Shown here: positions 28,700-37,729 of the stretch, piece by piece
How positions within the stretch are numbered: position 1 is the stretch's first letter
Layout of the letters: every line of letters begins with the position of its first letter
Assembly (NCBI RefSeq): GCF_027247405.1
Contig: NZ_CP097463.1
Coordinates: 4,451,413 to 4,515,412, forward strand
Direction: 5' to 3'
DNA from: Jatrophihabitans cynanchi
GTDB taxonomy: Bacteria > Actinomycetota > Actinomycetes > Mycobacteriales > Jatrophihabitantaceae
DNA length: 64,000 nucleotides
Position numbers and translations under genes: made by a program
Notes under the pieces: generated by a model
What the model saw: only the letters and a program-made list of their open reading frames with translations
Database searches by the model: none
What the model was told of the DNA's origin: nothing

Positions 28700-30223
28700 T
28701 CAGTCGAGTTTGAATTGCCGCACGGTGTCGATCGTGTCCGCTTCGGCGGCGCTCTTGTCGTCGCGGTACCGGAGCACGCGGGCGAAGCGCAGCGCCATGC
28801 CGCCCGGGTAGCGCGAGGACGTCTGGATGCCGTCGAAGGCGATCTCGACGACCTGCTCCGGACGCAGTCGCACCACCCAGCCGTCGGTAGGGCCGTCTGC
28901 CAGCTCGGTGAACCGCGCGGTCTGCCAGCGCAGCATCTCGTCCGTCATCCCCTTGAACGTCTTGCCGAGCATGACGAACCCGCCGGACTCCGGGTCGCGC
29001 GCGCCGAGGTGGATGTTGGACAGCAACCCCTTGCGCCGGCCCGAACCCCACTCGACGGCCAGGACGACCAGGTCGAGCGTGTGCACCGGCTTCACCTTGA
29101 GCCAGCCCGCGCCGCGGCGTCCGGCCTCGTAGGGGGCGGTGAGCGACTTGGCCATCACGCCCTCGTGCCCGCGCTCGAGCGTCTGCGCAAGGAAGTCGTG
29201 CGCCGCAGCGGGATCGGAGGTCACGAGGCGCGCGACCCGCGCGCTCTCGGGCACGACCGCATCGAGCGCCGCGAGCCGTTCGGTGGTCGGCGCGTCGAGC
29301 AGCTCGGCACCGTCCAGATGCAGCACGTCGAACAGGAACGCCTGCAGCGGCAGGGTTTCGCGCGCACTTGCCACGTCGGCGCGGCGCCCGAAGCGCGAGG
29401 CCGTCACCTGGAACGGCTGCGGGCTGCCGTCCGGTCGGAGTGCGATCGCCTCGCCGTCGGCGACCAGGCTGCGCACCGGCAGCGCGCGGACCGCCTCGAC
29501 AACTTCGGGCAGCCGGTCGGTGATCTCCTCCAGCGTCCGGGTGAAGATGGCGACGTCGGCACCGTCGCGGTGCACCTGGACGCGCGCGCCGTCGAGCTTG
29601 GACTCGAACAGCGCCTCGCCACCGAGCCGGGCCAACGCGTCGTCGACGGATGTCGCCGTCTGCGCCAGCATCGGCCCGACCGGGCGTCCGACTCGAAGTG
29701 CGAAGCCGTCCAGACCGGTCCCGCCGAGCGCGGCGGCGGCGACGTCGGGCAGGTTGCCGCCGAGCATCGCGGCGCGGCGGACGGCGGCGACCGGCAGCCC
29801 GGACGCTTTCGCGATTCCGTCGCTCATCACGCCGAGCAGCGCGCCCTGGCGCAGTTCGCCGCCGAGCAGCCGGCGCAGGAACAGCTGCTCCCCCACTGTC
29901 GCCGCTTCGAACAGTTCGCGCAGCAGCGTCGCACGGCGGGCCTGCGACCCCGCGCCAGCGGTGGCGCCGATCGCGCTCAACGTGGCGTGCACCTGCTGTA
30001 CGGTCAGGCTTGCGGTGCCGGCAGCGGGCGGGACGTCACGCAGCGCTGCCCAGCCGACCCCGATCTGCCGTTGCGGCAACTCGCCGGACAGCCACGAGAC
30101 GACGATCGGGACGTCCGTCGCCTCGGCCGCGCGCAAGGCGTCGGCGATGCGCTGCGCCTTCGCCAGCCGCGAGGACGTCGCGCCGACGTCGGCCGACGCG
30201 GCCGCGACGTCGGCCAGCAGCAT
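28700..30223 (-). CDS. ligB: ATP-dependent DNA ligase, LigB type
   Basis: A 507-residue ligase with the N-terminal DNA-binding domain (1-~170), the adenylation domain with nucleotide-accepting Lys in [15 protein letters not shown] (near residue 209), motif [13 protein letters not shown], motif [10 protein letters not shown], motif [21 protein letters not shown], and a C-terminal OB domain. The architecture and length match mycobacterial LigB. It seals nicks in repair; an NAD-dependent LigA is presumed elsewhere. The ATG lies five bases after the M20 peptidase stop. No Ku gene is near, so a double-strand-break role is not suggested. Confidence 0.93.
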   Translation of the reverse strand: MLLADVAAASADVGATSSRLAKAQRIADALRAAEATDVPIVVSWLSGELPQRQIGVGWAALRDVPPAAGTASLTVQQVHATLSAIGATAGAGSQARRATLLRELFEAATVGEQLFLRRLLGGELRQGALLGVMSDGIAKASGLPVAAVRRAAMLGGNLPDVAAAALGGTGLDGFALRVGRPVGPMLAQTATSVDDALARLGGEALFESKLDGARVQVHRDGADVAIFTRTLEEITDRLPEVVEAVRALPVRSLVADGEAIALRPDGSPQPFQVTASRFGRRADVASARETLPLQAFLFDVLHLDGAELLDAPTTERLAALDAVVPESARVARLVTSDPAAAHDFLAQTLERGHEGVMAKSLTAPYEAGRRGAGWLKVKPVHTLDLVVLAVEWGSGRRKGLLSNIHLGARDPESGGFVMLGKTFKGMTDEMLRWQTARFTELADGPTDGWVVRLRPEQVVEIAFDGIQTSSRYPGGMALRFARVLRYRDDKSAAEADTIDTVRQFKLD

Positions 30224-30228
30224 CGGCG

Positions 30229-31545
30229 TCAGCAGGCGGCCAGCAGCCGGTCGAGCACCCGCACGCCGAAGCGCAGCCCGTCCAGCGGCACCCGCTCGTC
30301 GATGCCGTGGAACAGCGACATGAAGTCCAGGTCGGGCGGCAGCAGCAGCGGCGAGAACCCGAAGCAGCGCATGCCCAGGGTGGAGAAGGACTTCGCGTCG
30401 GTGCCGCCGCTCATCAGGTACGGCAGCGGGTACGCGCCTTCGTCCTCGGCGCGCAGCGCGGCGGACATCGCATCGACCAGCGCGCCGTCGAAGCTGGTCT
30501 CGACGGCGATGTCGCGCACCAGGTACTCGCGGGTGACACCGTCGCCGAGCAGTTCGTCGATGGCCTCGAGCATCGCGTCCTCCTGTCCGGGCAGGAAGCG
30601 GCAGTCGATGGTCGCCTCGGCGCGGGACGGGATCACGTTCGCCTTGTAGCCCGCCTCGAGCATCGTCGGGTTGGCGGTGTTCCGGATCGTGGCGCCGATC
30701 ATGCGCGCGGCCGGCCCCAGCTTGGGCAGCCAGGTCTCGACGTCGTCCGGGTTCAGGTCCATGCCGCTGACCGCCGCGAGTCCCTCGATGGTGGCGCGCA
30801 CGGTGTCGGTGACGACGACCGGGAACTCGTGCGTGCCGATCCGCGAGACCGCGGCGGCGAGGCGGGTGACGGCGTTGTCGTCGTGCAGCATCGAGCCGTG
30901 GCCGGGGCGGCCGGTTGCCTTGAGCGAGAGCCAGCTGATGCCCTTCTCGGCCGTCTGGATCAGGTACGCGCGGGCGCTCTCGCCGAGCGAGACCGAGAAG
31001 CCGCCGACCTCGCTGATCGCCTCGGTGCAGTCGGCGAACAGATCGGCGTGGTTGTCGACCAGGTAGTGCGCCCCTTGCCGGCCGCCGGCCTCCTCGTCGG
31101 AGACGAACGCGAGGACGATGTCGCGCGGCGGTTTGCGGCCGGTGCGTGCCCAGTCGCGCACGAGGGCCAACACCATCGCGTCCATGTCCTTCATGTCGAC
31201 GGTGCCGCGGCCCCACAGGTAGCCGTCGCGGATCTCGCCGGCGAACGGGTCGACGCTCCATTCGCTCGCGTCGGCCGGGACGACGTCCAGGTGGCCGTGG
31301 ATCAGCAGCGGAGCGCGGCTGGGGTCGGCCCCCTCGATGCGGGCCACGGTGGACGCGCGCCCCGGCGCGGCCTCGATGATCTGCGAGCCGATGCCGACCT
31401 CATCCAGCTTCGCGGCAACCCATTCGGCGGCCGGCCGCTCGGGATGCGTCGGGTTGGACGTGTTGATGCGGACCAGCTCGCCCAGCAGCTCGATGGCCTC
31501 GTCCTGGGCGGCGGTGCTCGGTGTCACGACGGTGTGCTCACTCAT
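30229..31545 (-). CDS. M20/M25/M40-family metallopeptidase
   Basis: A 438-residue di-zinc hydrolase. The zinc ligands are in [13 protein letters not shown], the bridging Asp in [12 protein letters not shown], the catalytic Glu-Glu in FVSDEEAGG, and later ligands in SEVGGF and [10 protein letters not shown] lid dimerisation domain lies at about 185-300. The family includes succinyl-diaminopimelate desuccinylase, carboxypeptidases and aminoacylases; conserved acidic and GGTDAKS features resemble the ArgE/DapE-like group of actinobacterial 'M20/M25/M40' proteins. The substrate is unknown. It is followed closely by the DNA ligase gene. No signal peptide. Confidence 0.92.
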   Translation of the reverse strand: MSEHTVVTPSTAAQDEAIELLGELVRINTSNPTHPERPAAEWVAAKLDEVGIGSQIIEAAPGRASTVARIEGADPSRAPLLIHGHLDVVPADASEWSVDPFAGEIRDGYLWGRGTVDMKDMDAMVLALVRDWARTGRKPPRDIVLAFVSDEEAGGRQGAHYLVDNHADLFADCTEAISEVGGFSVSLGESARAYLIQTAEKGISWLSLKATGRPGHGSMLHDDNAVTRLAAAVSRIGTHEFPVVVTDTVRATIEGLAAVSGMDLNPDDVETWLPKLGPAARMIGATIRNTANPTMLEAGYKANVIPSRAEATIDCRFLPGQEDAMLEAIDELLGDGVTREYLVRDIAVETSFDGALVDAMSAALRAEDEGAYPLPYLMSGGTDAKSFSTLGMRCFGFSPLLLPPDLDFMSLFHGIDERVPLDGLRFGVRVLDRLLAAC

Positions 31546-31582
31546 AGCGACGTGTCTACCAGCCCGAGCGGACAGTGGACGA

Positions 31583-32365
31583 TCAGCGGGCGCGGCGTCC
31601 CCGGTAGCCGGCGCCGTAGACGACTGCGAACACGCCGGCTGCGAAGGCGAACATGACGCCGACCAGGATGCCGGTGCCGGGCGCGCTGAGCAGCGACGCC
31701 GGGGTGAGCGCGACGGCGCGGGGTGGCTCGACCTCGGCCGGGGCGCTGCCCTTCTGGCCCGCCGGTTGCTTGACGGCCACCAGCGCCGGGCTGTCCAGTG
31801 GCGCGGTCCGGATCGTGGCTGCGCTGTCGCGGGTAGCCGGTGTCGTGCTCGTGGCGGCGGCGTGACGCGTGGTGGGGTGGGTCGGCTGTGCAGGTGCATG
31901 GCCGGGCGCGCGGCTGGTCGGCTTCGGGGGCGTCGGCGCGGGTGCCGTGCTCTTGCCGTGTCCGAGGGCTGTGTTGACCAGGCCGGTGGTGCTGTCGACC
32001 GTCTTCTTCACCGCCTTCGGGACGGTGTCGTTCACGATCTTGCCGACCGGACCGTGCTTGCCCGCTACGCCGTTGTCGCCGAGTAGGCCGTCCAACAGGT
32101 CGTCGAGCGGAGACTTCGCCGCCGCGGCGAACGGGCTGTGCTGCTTGGGCTGCTGTTCCCTGGCGTGCGCGCGGCTCTTGTGCGCGCTGTGCTTGCTCGC
32201 TGCGTTGTGCTGCTGCGCGGCATGCTTGTGCTGGGTCCGGGCGTGACCGGAGCGTTGCTCTGCGGTCGCCGCGGGCGACCACGCCAGCATCCCGATGATC
32301 ATGGCTGTCAGGACCGCGAATGCGCTGAACACGGTGCGCCGTGACGTCCTGCGCTGCATGGTCAC
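31583..32365 (-). CDS. secreted histidine-rich, membrane-anchored hypothetical protein
   Basis: A 260-residue protein with an N-terminal signal (VFSAFAVLTAMIIGMLAWSPAATA), then a region rich in His, Gln, Lys and Ala (HARTQHKHAAQQHNAASKHS), a short helical stretch (SPLDDLLDGLLGDNG), a Pro/Thr-rich linker, and a C-terminal membrane segment (GTGILVGVMFAFAAGVFAVV) with a basic tail YRGRRAR. The end looks like a cell-wall sorting signal, but no LPXTG is present. Clustered histidines suggest metal binding. No family recognised. The ATG at 32365 or 32359 may start it. Confidence 0.7.
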   Translation of the reverse strand: MTMQRRTSRRTVFSAFAVLTAMIIGMLAWSPAATAEQRSGHARTQHKHAAQQHNAASKHSAHKSRAHAREQQPKQHSPFAAAAKSPLDDLLDGLLGDNGVAGKHGPVGKIVNDTVPKAVKKTVDSTTGLVNTALGHGKSTAPAPTPPKPTSRAPGHAPAQPTHPTTRHAAATSTTPATRDSAATIRTAPLDSPALVAVKQPAGQKGSAPAEVEPPRAVALTPASLLSAPGTGILVGVMFAFAAGVFAVVYGAGYRGRRAR

Positions 32366-32549
32366 CGCCTTCTCGCCGGCCCGCGCGGGGCCGCTGTCCT
32401 TGTGATATCGCCGTGTGGCAGATGGTGCGCGCTCGTTTCGGAGTCGGCCACTCGATGTTAGCTCTATGTAAGGTATCGGGCAAACTGGGCGACGCGATCG
32501 GCGTGCCGCGTAGCCCGCCTGGGCCGTCGGGCGGCGCGTTCGGATGGGT

Positions 32550-32555
32550 TAGACT
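32550..32555 (+). promoter_or_regulatory. -10 element upstream of tRNA-Leu
   Basis: TAGACT matches TANNNT and is 13 bases before the mature 5' end of the tRNA, as expected for a short leader removed by RNase P. No clear -35 hexamer. Confidence 0.4.
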
Positions 32556-32568
32556 CGCCAGCGCACTC

Positions 32569-32653
32569 GTCCGGGTGGCGGAATGGCAGACGCGCTAGCT
32601 TGAGGTGCTAGTGCCCTTTATCGGGCGTGGGGGTTCAAGTCCCCCCTCGGACA
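32569..32653 (+). tRNA. tRNA-Leu, anticodon GAG
   Basis: An 85-base class II tRNA. The acceptor stem is GTCCGGG paired with CTCGGAC (one G-U), the T arm GGGGG-TTCAAGT-CCCCC at 32629-32645, and the anticodon stem CTAGC/GCTAG encloses the loop TTGAGGT, placing anticodon GAG at 32602-32604, which reads CTC leucine codons. The extra arm (TGCCC...GGGCG region) is long, as expected for leucine. Discriminator base A; CCA is not encoded. A small GCCTG-TTTC-CAGGC hairpin lies downstream at 32705-32718. Confidence 0.95.
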
Positions 32654-32802
32654 CGGTTGTGCCCCAGCGTTTCCCGGGCCTCCAGCACCGTTAGGCCGGC
32701 AGTGGCCTGTTTCCAGGCTTGCGGCGGGGTGCGGAACGCGGCGCGAGGTGCCCTGCGCCCACGCTATCGATCTTGGCAACGGTCGTGATGAGCGCGAAAG
32801 CC

Positions 32803-33651
32803 TTACGATTGCGTGCCTTCGCCGACGAGGTCGCCGCTGATCCGCCAGAGTTGTGCAGCGACCGCCTCGTCGTAGCTGCAGTCGGAGGACGCTTTGGGTT
32901 TGCTGTCGGAGAAGTAGCGGCCCGTCGTCAGCTCAAGGTCGGGCGCTGACGCCAGGTGGATAGACGTGGCCGCTCCCCTCGCCGCGGACTTCATGAACAG
33001 CCTCAGCAGCGGGACGAGTAGCCGTTGTGCGCGGCCGGGGTCCTCGGCTCCGAAGCCGGTACGGACCAGGCCGGGATGGAGCGCGTTGGCCGTCACAGCT
33101 GTGTGTTGCAGTTTCCTGGCCAGTTCGTAGCTGAACAGGACGTTCGCGAGCTTGGACTGGCTGTAGGCGCGGGCGCCGGAGTAGGAACGCTCACCCTGGA
33201 GGTCGCCGAAGTCGATCCGTCCCGTGCGGTGGACGTTCGAGGAGACGGTGACAACCCGAGCGGGCGCGTCGTGTCTGAGTCGATCGAGGAGCAGGTTGGT
33301 GAGCAGGAACGGTGCGATGTGGTTCAGGGCGAAGGTCCGCTCGAGGCCGTCAGCGGTGACCTGGCGGGTGTTCCAGAAGCCGCCGACGTTGTTCACCAGC
33401 ACGTCGATGCGTCGAACGCTTCGAAGGACCTCCTCGGCCAGTCGGCGGACCTCAGACTGCACAGACAGGTCTGCGACGAACACGTCCACATGTTCCGCGC
33501 CCGCCGCGCGGATCTCGACCGCGGCGTCCTCGATTCGGCGGTGGTCCCGCCCGGTGATCACTAGGTGGGCACCTCGCTCTGCGAGGCCGAGGGCGGTTGC
33601 GCGGCCGATGCCGCCGGAGGCGCCCGTGACCAGCACGGTCTTGCCGGCCAT
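32803..33651 (-). CDS. short-chain dehydrogenase/reductase (retinol-dehydrogenase-like)
   Basis: A classical SDR of about 282 residues: cofactor motif TGASGGIG near the N terminus, GRDHRR for NADP preference, NNVGG, the catalytic Ser in VTVSSNVH and YSQSK as Tyr-x3-Lys. The C-terminal region resembles retinol-dehydrogenase/WW-domain-oxidoreductase-type SDRs. The start is uncertain: the ATG at 33651 fits the conserved start MAGKTVLVTGASG; a GTG at 33681 overlapping the preceding gene is possible. It ends the minus-strand series with the ABC permease and DUF4386 genes. Confidence 0.88.
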   Translation of the reverse strand: MAGKTVLVTGASGGIGRATALGLAERGAHLVITGRDHRRIEDAAVEIRAAGAEHVDVFVADLSVQSEVRRLAEEVLRSVRRIDVLVNNVGGFWNTRQVTADGLERTFALNHIAPFLLTNLLLDRLRHDAPARVVTVSSNVHRTGRIDFGDLQGERSYSGARAYSQSKLANVLFSYELARKLQHTAVTANALHPGLVRTGFGAEDPGRAQRLLVPLLRLFMKSAARGAATSIHLASAPDLELTTGRYFSDSKPKASSDCSYDEAVAAQLWRISGDLVGEGTQS

Positions 33652-33667
33652 CGGTCGGCGACTGTGC

Positions 33668-34387
33668 TCAAGCGTCGGCACGGCGCGGCCGCCACGCGGC
33701 GAACGCAATCAGGACGACCGCGTAGGTGCACATCATGGCGAAGCCGGTCCGCGGCGCTAAGGGGTGGGCGACGCCGTAGGTGCCGTCGATCAACATGCCG
33801 CCGGCGTTGGACGGCAGATACTGCACGAAGTGATCCGACCACGGTGCGGGCAGCAGCCTGGTGAGCGGCCGGATAACGAAGAAGACCGCGACGAAGCTGC
33901 TGACCAGCATGGTCAGGAACACTGCACCGGCGCGCACTGCGAGCTTGGCCCATAGCATCGGCAGCCGCGTCGGCACGACGGTCAGCGAGGCGCGGACCAT
34001 CCCGGTGCTGTATTCACCACTGATCACCAGGACCCCGAGGACCCCGATGGACAGCGGCGCGAAGAACGTCCCGGTCAGACTGACCGAGACCGCCGTCTGA
34101 CCGGCGTCCAGGCCCTTGGCCTGCCCGGGCTGGATGCCCGCGAACACGGCACCTAGACCGATCATGAAGAAGGCAGCGAGCAGCAACGTGTACAGCGTCG
34201 AGCGCAGCGAACGGGACTTCGTGTACTCCGAGCGGACGACCCGCAGCTGGGTCACCCGCAACCCCTGGCCCGGCTCGAGTTGGTTCATCGCCGCGGCGGC
34301 GCCCGCAGTGACGTCCGGGCCGAGGAGGAGCTCTCGTAGGCGCGGCGCCTCCAGCGTGCGCTTGCTGAGGTCCTCCACCTCGATCAT
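33668..34387 (-). CDS. ABC-2-type transporter permease carrying an ATPase-like N-terminal stub
   Basis: A 239-residue protein. From about residue 43 (VTQLRVVRSEYTKSRSLRST) it is a standard ABC-2 permease with six membrane segments (e.g. LYTLLLAAFFMIGLGAVF; FAMMCTYAVVLIAFAAW). The first ten residues, MIEVEDLSKR, are the usual opening of ABC ATPases, yet Walker A and the rest of the nucleotide-binding domain are absent; 24 further residues lead to a second possible start at the ATG at 34288, the normal permease start. The ATG at 34387 overlaps the DUF4386 stop (ATGA). No ATPase gene is nearby, so the transporter is probably incomplete or uses a partner elsewhere. Confidence 0.78.
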   Translation of the reverse strand: MIEVEDLSKRTLEAPRLRELLLGPDVTAGAAAAMNQLEPGQGLRVTQLRVVRSEYTKSRSLRSTLYTLLLAAFFMIGLGAVFAGIQPGQAKGLDAGQTAVSVSLTGTFFAPLSIGVLGVLVISGEYSTGMVRASLTVVPTRLPMLWAKLAVRAGAVFLTMLVSSFVAVFFVIRPLTRLLPAPWSDHFVQYLPSNAGGMLIDGTYGVAHPLAPRTGFAMMCTYAVVLIAFAAWRPRRADA

Positions 34388-35196
34388 CGTGTGGTCGTGG
34401 CTGCGGTCGGGCGGACGGTCGTAGCGGCATTGCCCGATGGCGGCGTGCGGTCGGTGAGAGCAGAGGGCGTGAAGCCCTTGACCGTCAGGTAGATACCGAG
34501 CGACAGCTCCCATGCGAACTCCGGGATGGTCGCGACGAACTGGGCCGCCCCGCCGAACGCGATGCCGCCGAACAGGACCGCGGTCCCGGACGCGACGATC
34601 AGCGGGCCGCCGATTAGCCCGAGCATGGCCATCCGGCGCGGCACGAGGCCCGAGCGGTACATCAGGTAGCCCAGGATCAGCCCGTTGCCGATGCCGACGA
34701 CGAAGCCGGGCCCGAGCAGGAAGGTCCAATCCTTGACGGCCACGAGTGAGCGGCCCACGGTGGTGAGCGTGTCGCGGTTAGCGCCGGTCCCGGCCAGGTC
34801 CTGCCGCAGGGTCACGATCGCCAGCAGACTGAGGACGCCGACGCCGATGAAGACACACTCGATGACCCGGGCCGTGACATAACCGAGTGCGAGCCCTTCA
34901 TGCTGCCGTTTGAGGATCGGGAAGATCACGACCGCGGTCCCGATGTTCGCGACGATGAGCAGCAGTTCGAGAAACGCGCCCCACAGCACCCGGGTGTCCC
35001 CACCGTCACCGACGATGAAGCCGACGTGGTTGAGAACGGGCTGGTAGAGCAGCAACGCGGGTATCGAGGTGACGAACGTGATCAAGAAGAGCACCCCGGT
35101 GATCAGGGCGATCCGTCGCCCCGGCCGTGCCACGGACGCGGGCGCCTTCTCGGCTTCGTTGACGGGTTGTGGCACCTCGGGAAGTGAGATCGACAC
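34384..35196 (-). CDS. DUF4386 family membrane protein
   Basis: A 270-residue protein with about seven membrane segments (IALITGVLFLITFVTSIPALLLY; LLLIVANIGTAVVIFPIL; VIECVFIGVGVLSLLAIVTL; DWTFLLGPGFVVGIGNGLILG and others), matching DUF4386. Function unknown. The GTG start at 35196 is preceded by AAGGAG at a seven-base spacing, so the longer frame from 35250 is rejected. It is 60 bases downstream of the DUF4389 gene and overlaps the ABC permease gene; the four genes may form one operon. Confidence 0.87.
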   Translation of the reverse strand: MSISLPEVPQPVNEAEKAPASVARPGRRIALITGVLFLITFVTSIPALLLYQPVLNHVGFIVGDGGDTRVLWGAFLELLLIVANIGTAVVIFPILKRQHEGLALGYVTARVIECVFIGVGVLSLLAIVTLRQDLAGTGANRDTLTTVGRSLVAVKDWTFLLGPGFVVGIGNGLILGYLMYRSGLVPRRMAMLGLIGGPLIVASGTAVLFGGIAFGGAAQFVATIPEFAWELSLGIYLTVKGFTPSALTDRTPPSGNAATTVRPTAATTTR

Positions 35197-35256
35197 GCCT
35201 GGCTCCTTATGTCGGGGTGACTGCGTTGGCGCCGGAGGATCGAGGCGCACCCAGGG

Positions 35257-35982
35257 TCATAGGAACTGGGGCGTCGGCTTGGGCGCGATCGGGTCGGCTG
35301 CAGCGATGACCGGTGGTGATTCCTGACCACCCATGTCCAGACGGAAAGGCGGGTAGGTGTCGGTCATCAGGGCGGCGTAGGCGGCGACGCGGTAGGTCCA
35401 GCGGTTCATGCCGAGGACGAACTCGAAGATGCCCTTCGGGTAGCGGCCGGTGAACAGCAGGACGATGCCTGCGATCAGGACCAGCAGCGCGATGAGGCCT
35501 CCGCCGGACGTCCACCCCGAGTCGTCGTTGGCTGCGTTGATGCCGGCCCAGGCGCCGCCGGCGAACACCGCCACCACGAGATAGTGAGGCAGGGCGAGCA
35601 GCCACCACTTCACCAGCACCAAGCCGCGCGAGAGTGACTCCGGGTACGCCACCTCGATCCGCGCCGGGTAGTCAGGAACGTCCTTGAGGGTGAACGGCGG
35701 GTAGCGATCGGTGCCTAGTGCGCTGTGACTGTAGAAGCCGACGCGCCAGCTCCAGCGCAGCACCCCGACGTTGAAGTCGAAGATCGCGCGTGGATAGTGG
35801 CCGGTGAACAGGATTGCGAAGAAGGCCACCACGCTCACGACGACGAACGCGATCCAGAGGAAGACGAGAACCAAGAAGTGCGGGATCGCCAGGAACCATT
35901 TCACCAACCAGAGCCAGCGGCTGAGTCCGGGCGAAAGCTCGCCGCTGAGTTGGAGCGGGTAGCGGGATGCGGTGGTCTCCAT
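35257..35982 (-). CDS. DUF4389 family membrane protein
   Basis: A 241-residue protein with two repeats of the DUF4389 unit. Each has a membrane pair followed by a conserved block: FTGHYPRAIFDFNVGVLRWSW with RYPPF in the first, and FTGRYPKGIFEFVLGMNRWTY with TYPPF in the second. About four membrane segments. The role is unknown; the family is often found near regulators or transporters. AGAGG lies eight bases before the ATG. The divergent winged-helix gene on the other side of a 145-base AT-rich region may control it. Confidence 0.86.
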   Translation of the reverse strand: METTASRYPLQLSGELSPGLSRWLWLVKWFLAIPHFLVLVFLWIAFVVVSVVAFFAILFTGHYPRAIFDFNVGVLRWSWRVGFYSHSALGTDRYPPFTLKDVPDYPARIEVAYPESLSRGLVLVKWWLLALPHYLVVAVFAGGAWAGINAANDDSGWTSGGGLIALLVLIAGIVLLFTGRYPKGIFEFVLGMNRWTYRVAAYAALMTDTYPPFRLDMGGQESPPVIAAADPIAPKPTPQFL

Positions 35983-36127
35983 GACGGAACCTCTCTGCCG
36001 CCCCAAAGGCGGCGACGGGTTGCTGCCTCGCAGGCCGGGAGCGGCTCCAGGAGGGTTCGTACAATACACGCTATTTCTGTCGCGTATATGCTTTCGCGAT
36101 AACTGTGTCTGCAAAGGAAGATGGCGC
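35983..36127. promoter_or_regulatory. divergent regulatory region with inverted repeats
   Basis: A conspicuously AT-rich island (36058-36115) between two divergent genes. It holds an imperfect inverted repeat ATACACGC (36064-36071) / GCGTATAT (36082-36089) and a perfect one TCGCG (36080-36084) / CGCGA (36095-36099). They overlap the likely -10 regions of both genes. These are candidate operators for the winged-helix regulator, controlling itself and the DUF4389-DUF4386-permease-SDR genes. Confidence 0.45.
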
Positions 36128-36475
36128 GTGACGAACATTCAGGAGAACGAGACCCGGGTCGGCACCTGGGCCTTCCTCACCAACCACGCGCACGTTCTGC
36201 TCTGTATCGCGCGTGATCCCCAGTGCCGCGCCCGCGACATCGCCGCGCAGATCGAGATCACCGAACGGGCCGCGCAGCGCATCCTTGCCGACCTGATCGC
36301 CGACGGATACGTCGAGCGAACCAAGGTGGGGCGGCGCAACCACTACACGATCGATCACCGCGGCCAACTCCGCCATCCCATGCTTCGTGACCTGTCGGTA
36401 GGGCCGCTGCTCGAAGTCCTGAACACGAACGAGCATCCGAAACCCCACCCGACACTGCGTCCGCGCCGCGGGTGA
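36128..36475 (+). CDS. winged helix-turn-helix transcriptional regulator
   Basis: A 115-residue single-domain regulator. It has the recurrent actinobacterial pattern TWAFLTNHAHVLLCIARDPQ, CRARDIAAQIEITERAAQRI (recognition helix) and ILADLIADGYVERTKVGRRN for the wing, i.e. a MarR/ArsR-like winged helix without a cysteine metal site at the usual position. Start is the GTG at 36128, after AAAGGAAG. It is transcribed divergently from the DUF4389 gene, suggesting local control. The effector is unknown. Confidence 0.85.
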   Translation: MTNIQENETRVGTWAFLTNHAHVLLCIARDPQCRARDIAAQIEITERAAQRILADLIADGYVERTKVGRRNHYTIDHRGQLRHPMLRDLSVGPLLEVLNTNEHPKPHPTLRPRRG

Positions 36476-36591
36476 GCACCCGGTAGGCGCCCGGCGTGCG
36501 ATCCGTGCCGTGGCCTCAGTTGCTTGGTCGGTGGACCCAAGTACGGGGCGCGTGATCCCATCGGTGTTCGGATCGGCGTCGGGCGTCGTGG

Positions 36592-37569
36592 TCATGCTGA
36601 TTCCTTCGAATTGACGGCGGCGATGGGTCGTGGAAGCAGACCGTGGCCGAGATCGCGGACGGTTTGGCGCACGTCCTCCTCGACCAGGTCGGCGTTGAGC
36701 GCAATGGCCGAGGCCGAGCCGGCCCCGGCGGCTGTAACGACCTGAGCACGCGGGTCGACTACGTTGCCGGCGGCCCAGACCCCGGCGACGCTGGTAAGGC
36801 CGGCTGCGTCAGTGGTCACCCACCCGTCCTGGTCGACCTCGGCACCAAGCTGGTCGAGCAGCCCGCTGTTCGGGACGAGGCGGGGCGGCACGAACAGTGC
36901 CTCACGCGGGATGACGCAGCCGTCCTGCAGCTGCACGCCGCTCAGTTGATCAGCGTTGTCGTCCAGCACCAGTCCCTCGATGGTGCCTTCGACGACGCCG
37001 ATCGCGCGAGCGAGCAGTTGGGTCCGCTCGGTCGTGGTGAGCAGGTCGGGCGGGGTGAAGTAGACGAGGTCGTGCGTCCATTGCCGAACGATGTGTGCGT
37101 ACCGGACGGCGCCGGGGGTACCGCCGAGCACACCGACCTGACGGTCGCGAACCTCGTAGCCGTGGCAGTAGGGGCAGTGGAGCACGTCGCGGGCCCACCG
37201 CTCGCGAAGCCCGGGGATGTCCGGTAGTTCGTCGCGCAGTCCGGTCGCGAGCAGCAGACGCCTCCCCGAGATCCGCTGCCCTCCGGCGAGGAGGACCCAG
37301 AACCCGTTTCGGCCGTCGGGCACGAGGTCGGCGACGGTGCCGTCGACGACGTCGCCTCCGTAACCACGGACCTCGGTGCGACCAACGGCGAGCAGTTCGG
37401 CCGGCGCGAGGCCGTCCCGTGACAGATAGCCGTGTAGGTGGGCGGCGGGGGCGTTGCGCGGCTCGCCGCCGTCCAGCACAAGAACCTTGCGGCGGGCGCG
37501 GGACAGGACCAGGGCAGCGGACAGGCCCGCGGCGCCTGCGCCGATGACCACTACGTCGTATTGACTCAT
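36592..37569 (-). CDS. thioredoxin-reductase-like NAD(P)/FAD-dependent oxidoreductase
   Basis: A 325-residue flavoprotein. The FAD-binding GxGxxG is in VVIGAGAAGLSAALVLSRAR, the NAD(P)-binding one in VGVLGGTPGAVRYA, the redox cysteine pair is CPYC (residues 132 and 135), and GVWAAGNVVDPRAQVVTAAGAG closes the FAD site. The CPYCHG site differs from the CATC of classic thioredoxin reductase and marks a relative common in actinobacteria, with unknown electron acceptor. The start ATG lies 76 bases from the divergent XRE/cupin regulator, which may control it. Confidence 0.88.
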   Translation of the reverse strand: MSQYDVVVIGAGAAGLSAALVLSRARRKVLVLDGGEPRNAPAAHLHGYLSRDGLAPAELLAVGRTEVRGYGGDVVDGTVADLVPDGRNGFWVLLAGGQRISGRRLLLATGLRDELPDIPGLRERWARDVLHCPYCHGYEVRDRQVGVLGGTPGAVRYAHIVRQWTHDLVYFTPPDLLTTTERTQLLARAIGVVEGTIEGLVLDDNADQLSGVQLQDGCVIPREALFVPPRLVPNSGLLDQLGAEVDQDGWVTTDAAGLTSVAGVWAAGNVVDPRAQVVTAAGAGSASAIALNADLVEEDVRQTVRDLGHGLLPRPIAAVNSKESA

Positions 37570-37645
37570 GCCCGAAGACTGGAGCCTGCGCGGCGCTGCG
37601 GCTACGAAGGTTGCTGTTTCTGGGAATCGGGAGTCAGATGAGCCG

Positions 37646-37729
37646 GTGGAGGACACCTCGGCAGCGAACATCGCCACCACGCTCGACCAGGTCGGGGCGA
37701 GGCTCAAGCGAGCGCGCACCCGGCGCTAG
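37646..37729 (+). pseudogene. 5' part of the XRE/cupin regulator, cut by an in-frame amber codon
   Basis: In the frame of the regulator, the GTG at 37646 begins VEDTSAANIATTLDQVGARL and continues KRARTRR, ending in TAG at 37727-37729, directly before the ATG at 37730. The sequence is the usual N terminus of this regulator family, including helix 1 of the helix-turn-helix. One change (for example CAG to TAG) would join both parts. Readthrough, reinitiation at TAGATG or gene decay are all possible. Confidence 0.6.

Noticed and set aside
29650..31656. 668-codon plus-strand frame across the ligase and peptidase genes
   Set aside because: It is antisense to two well supported genes and has no domain or start signal.
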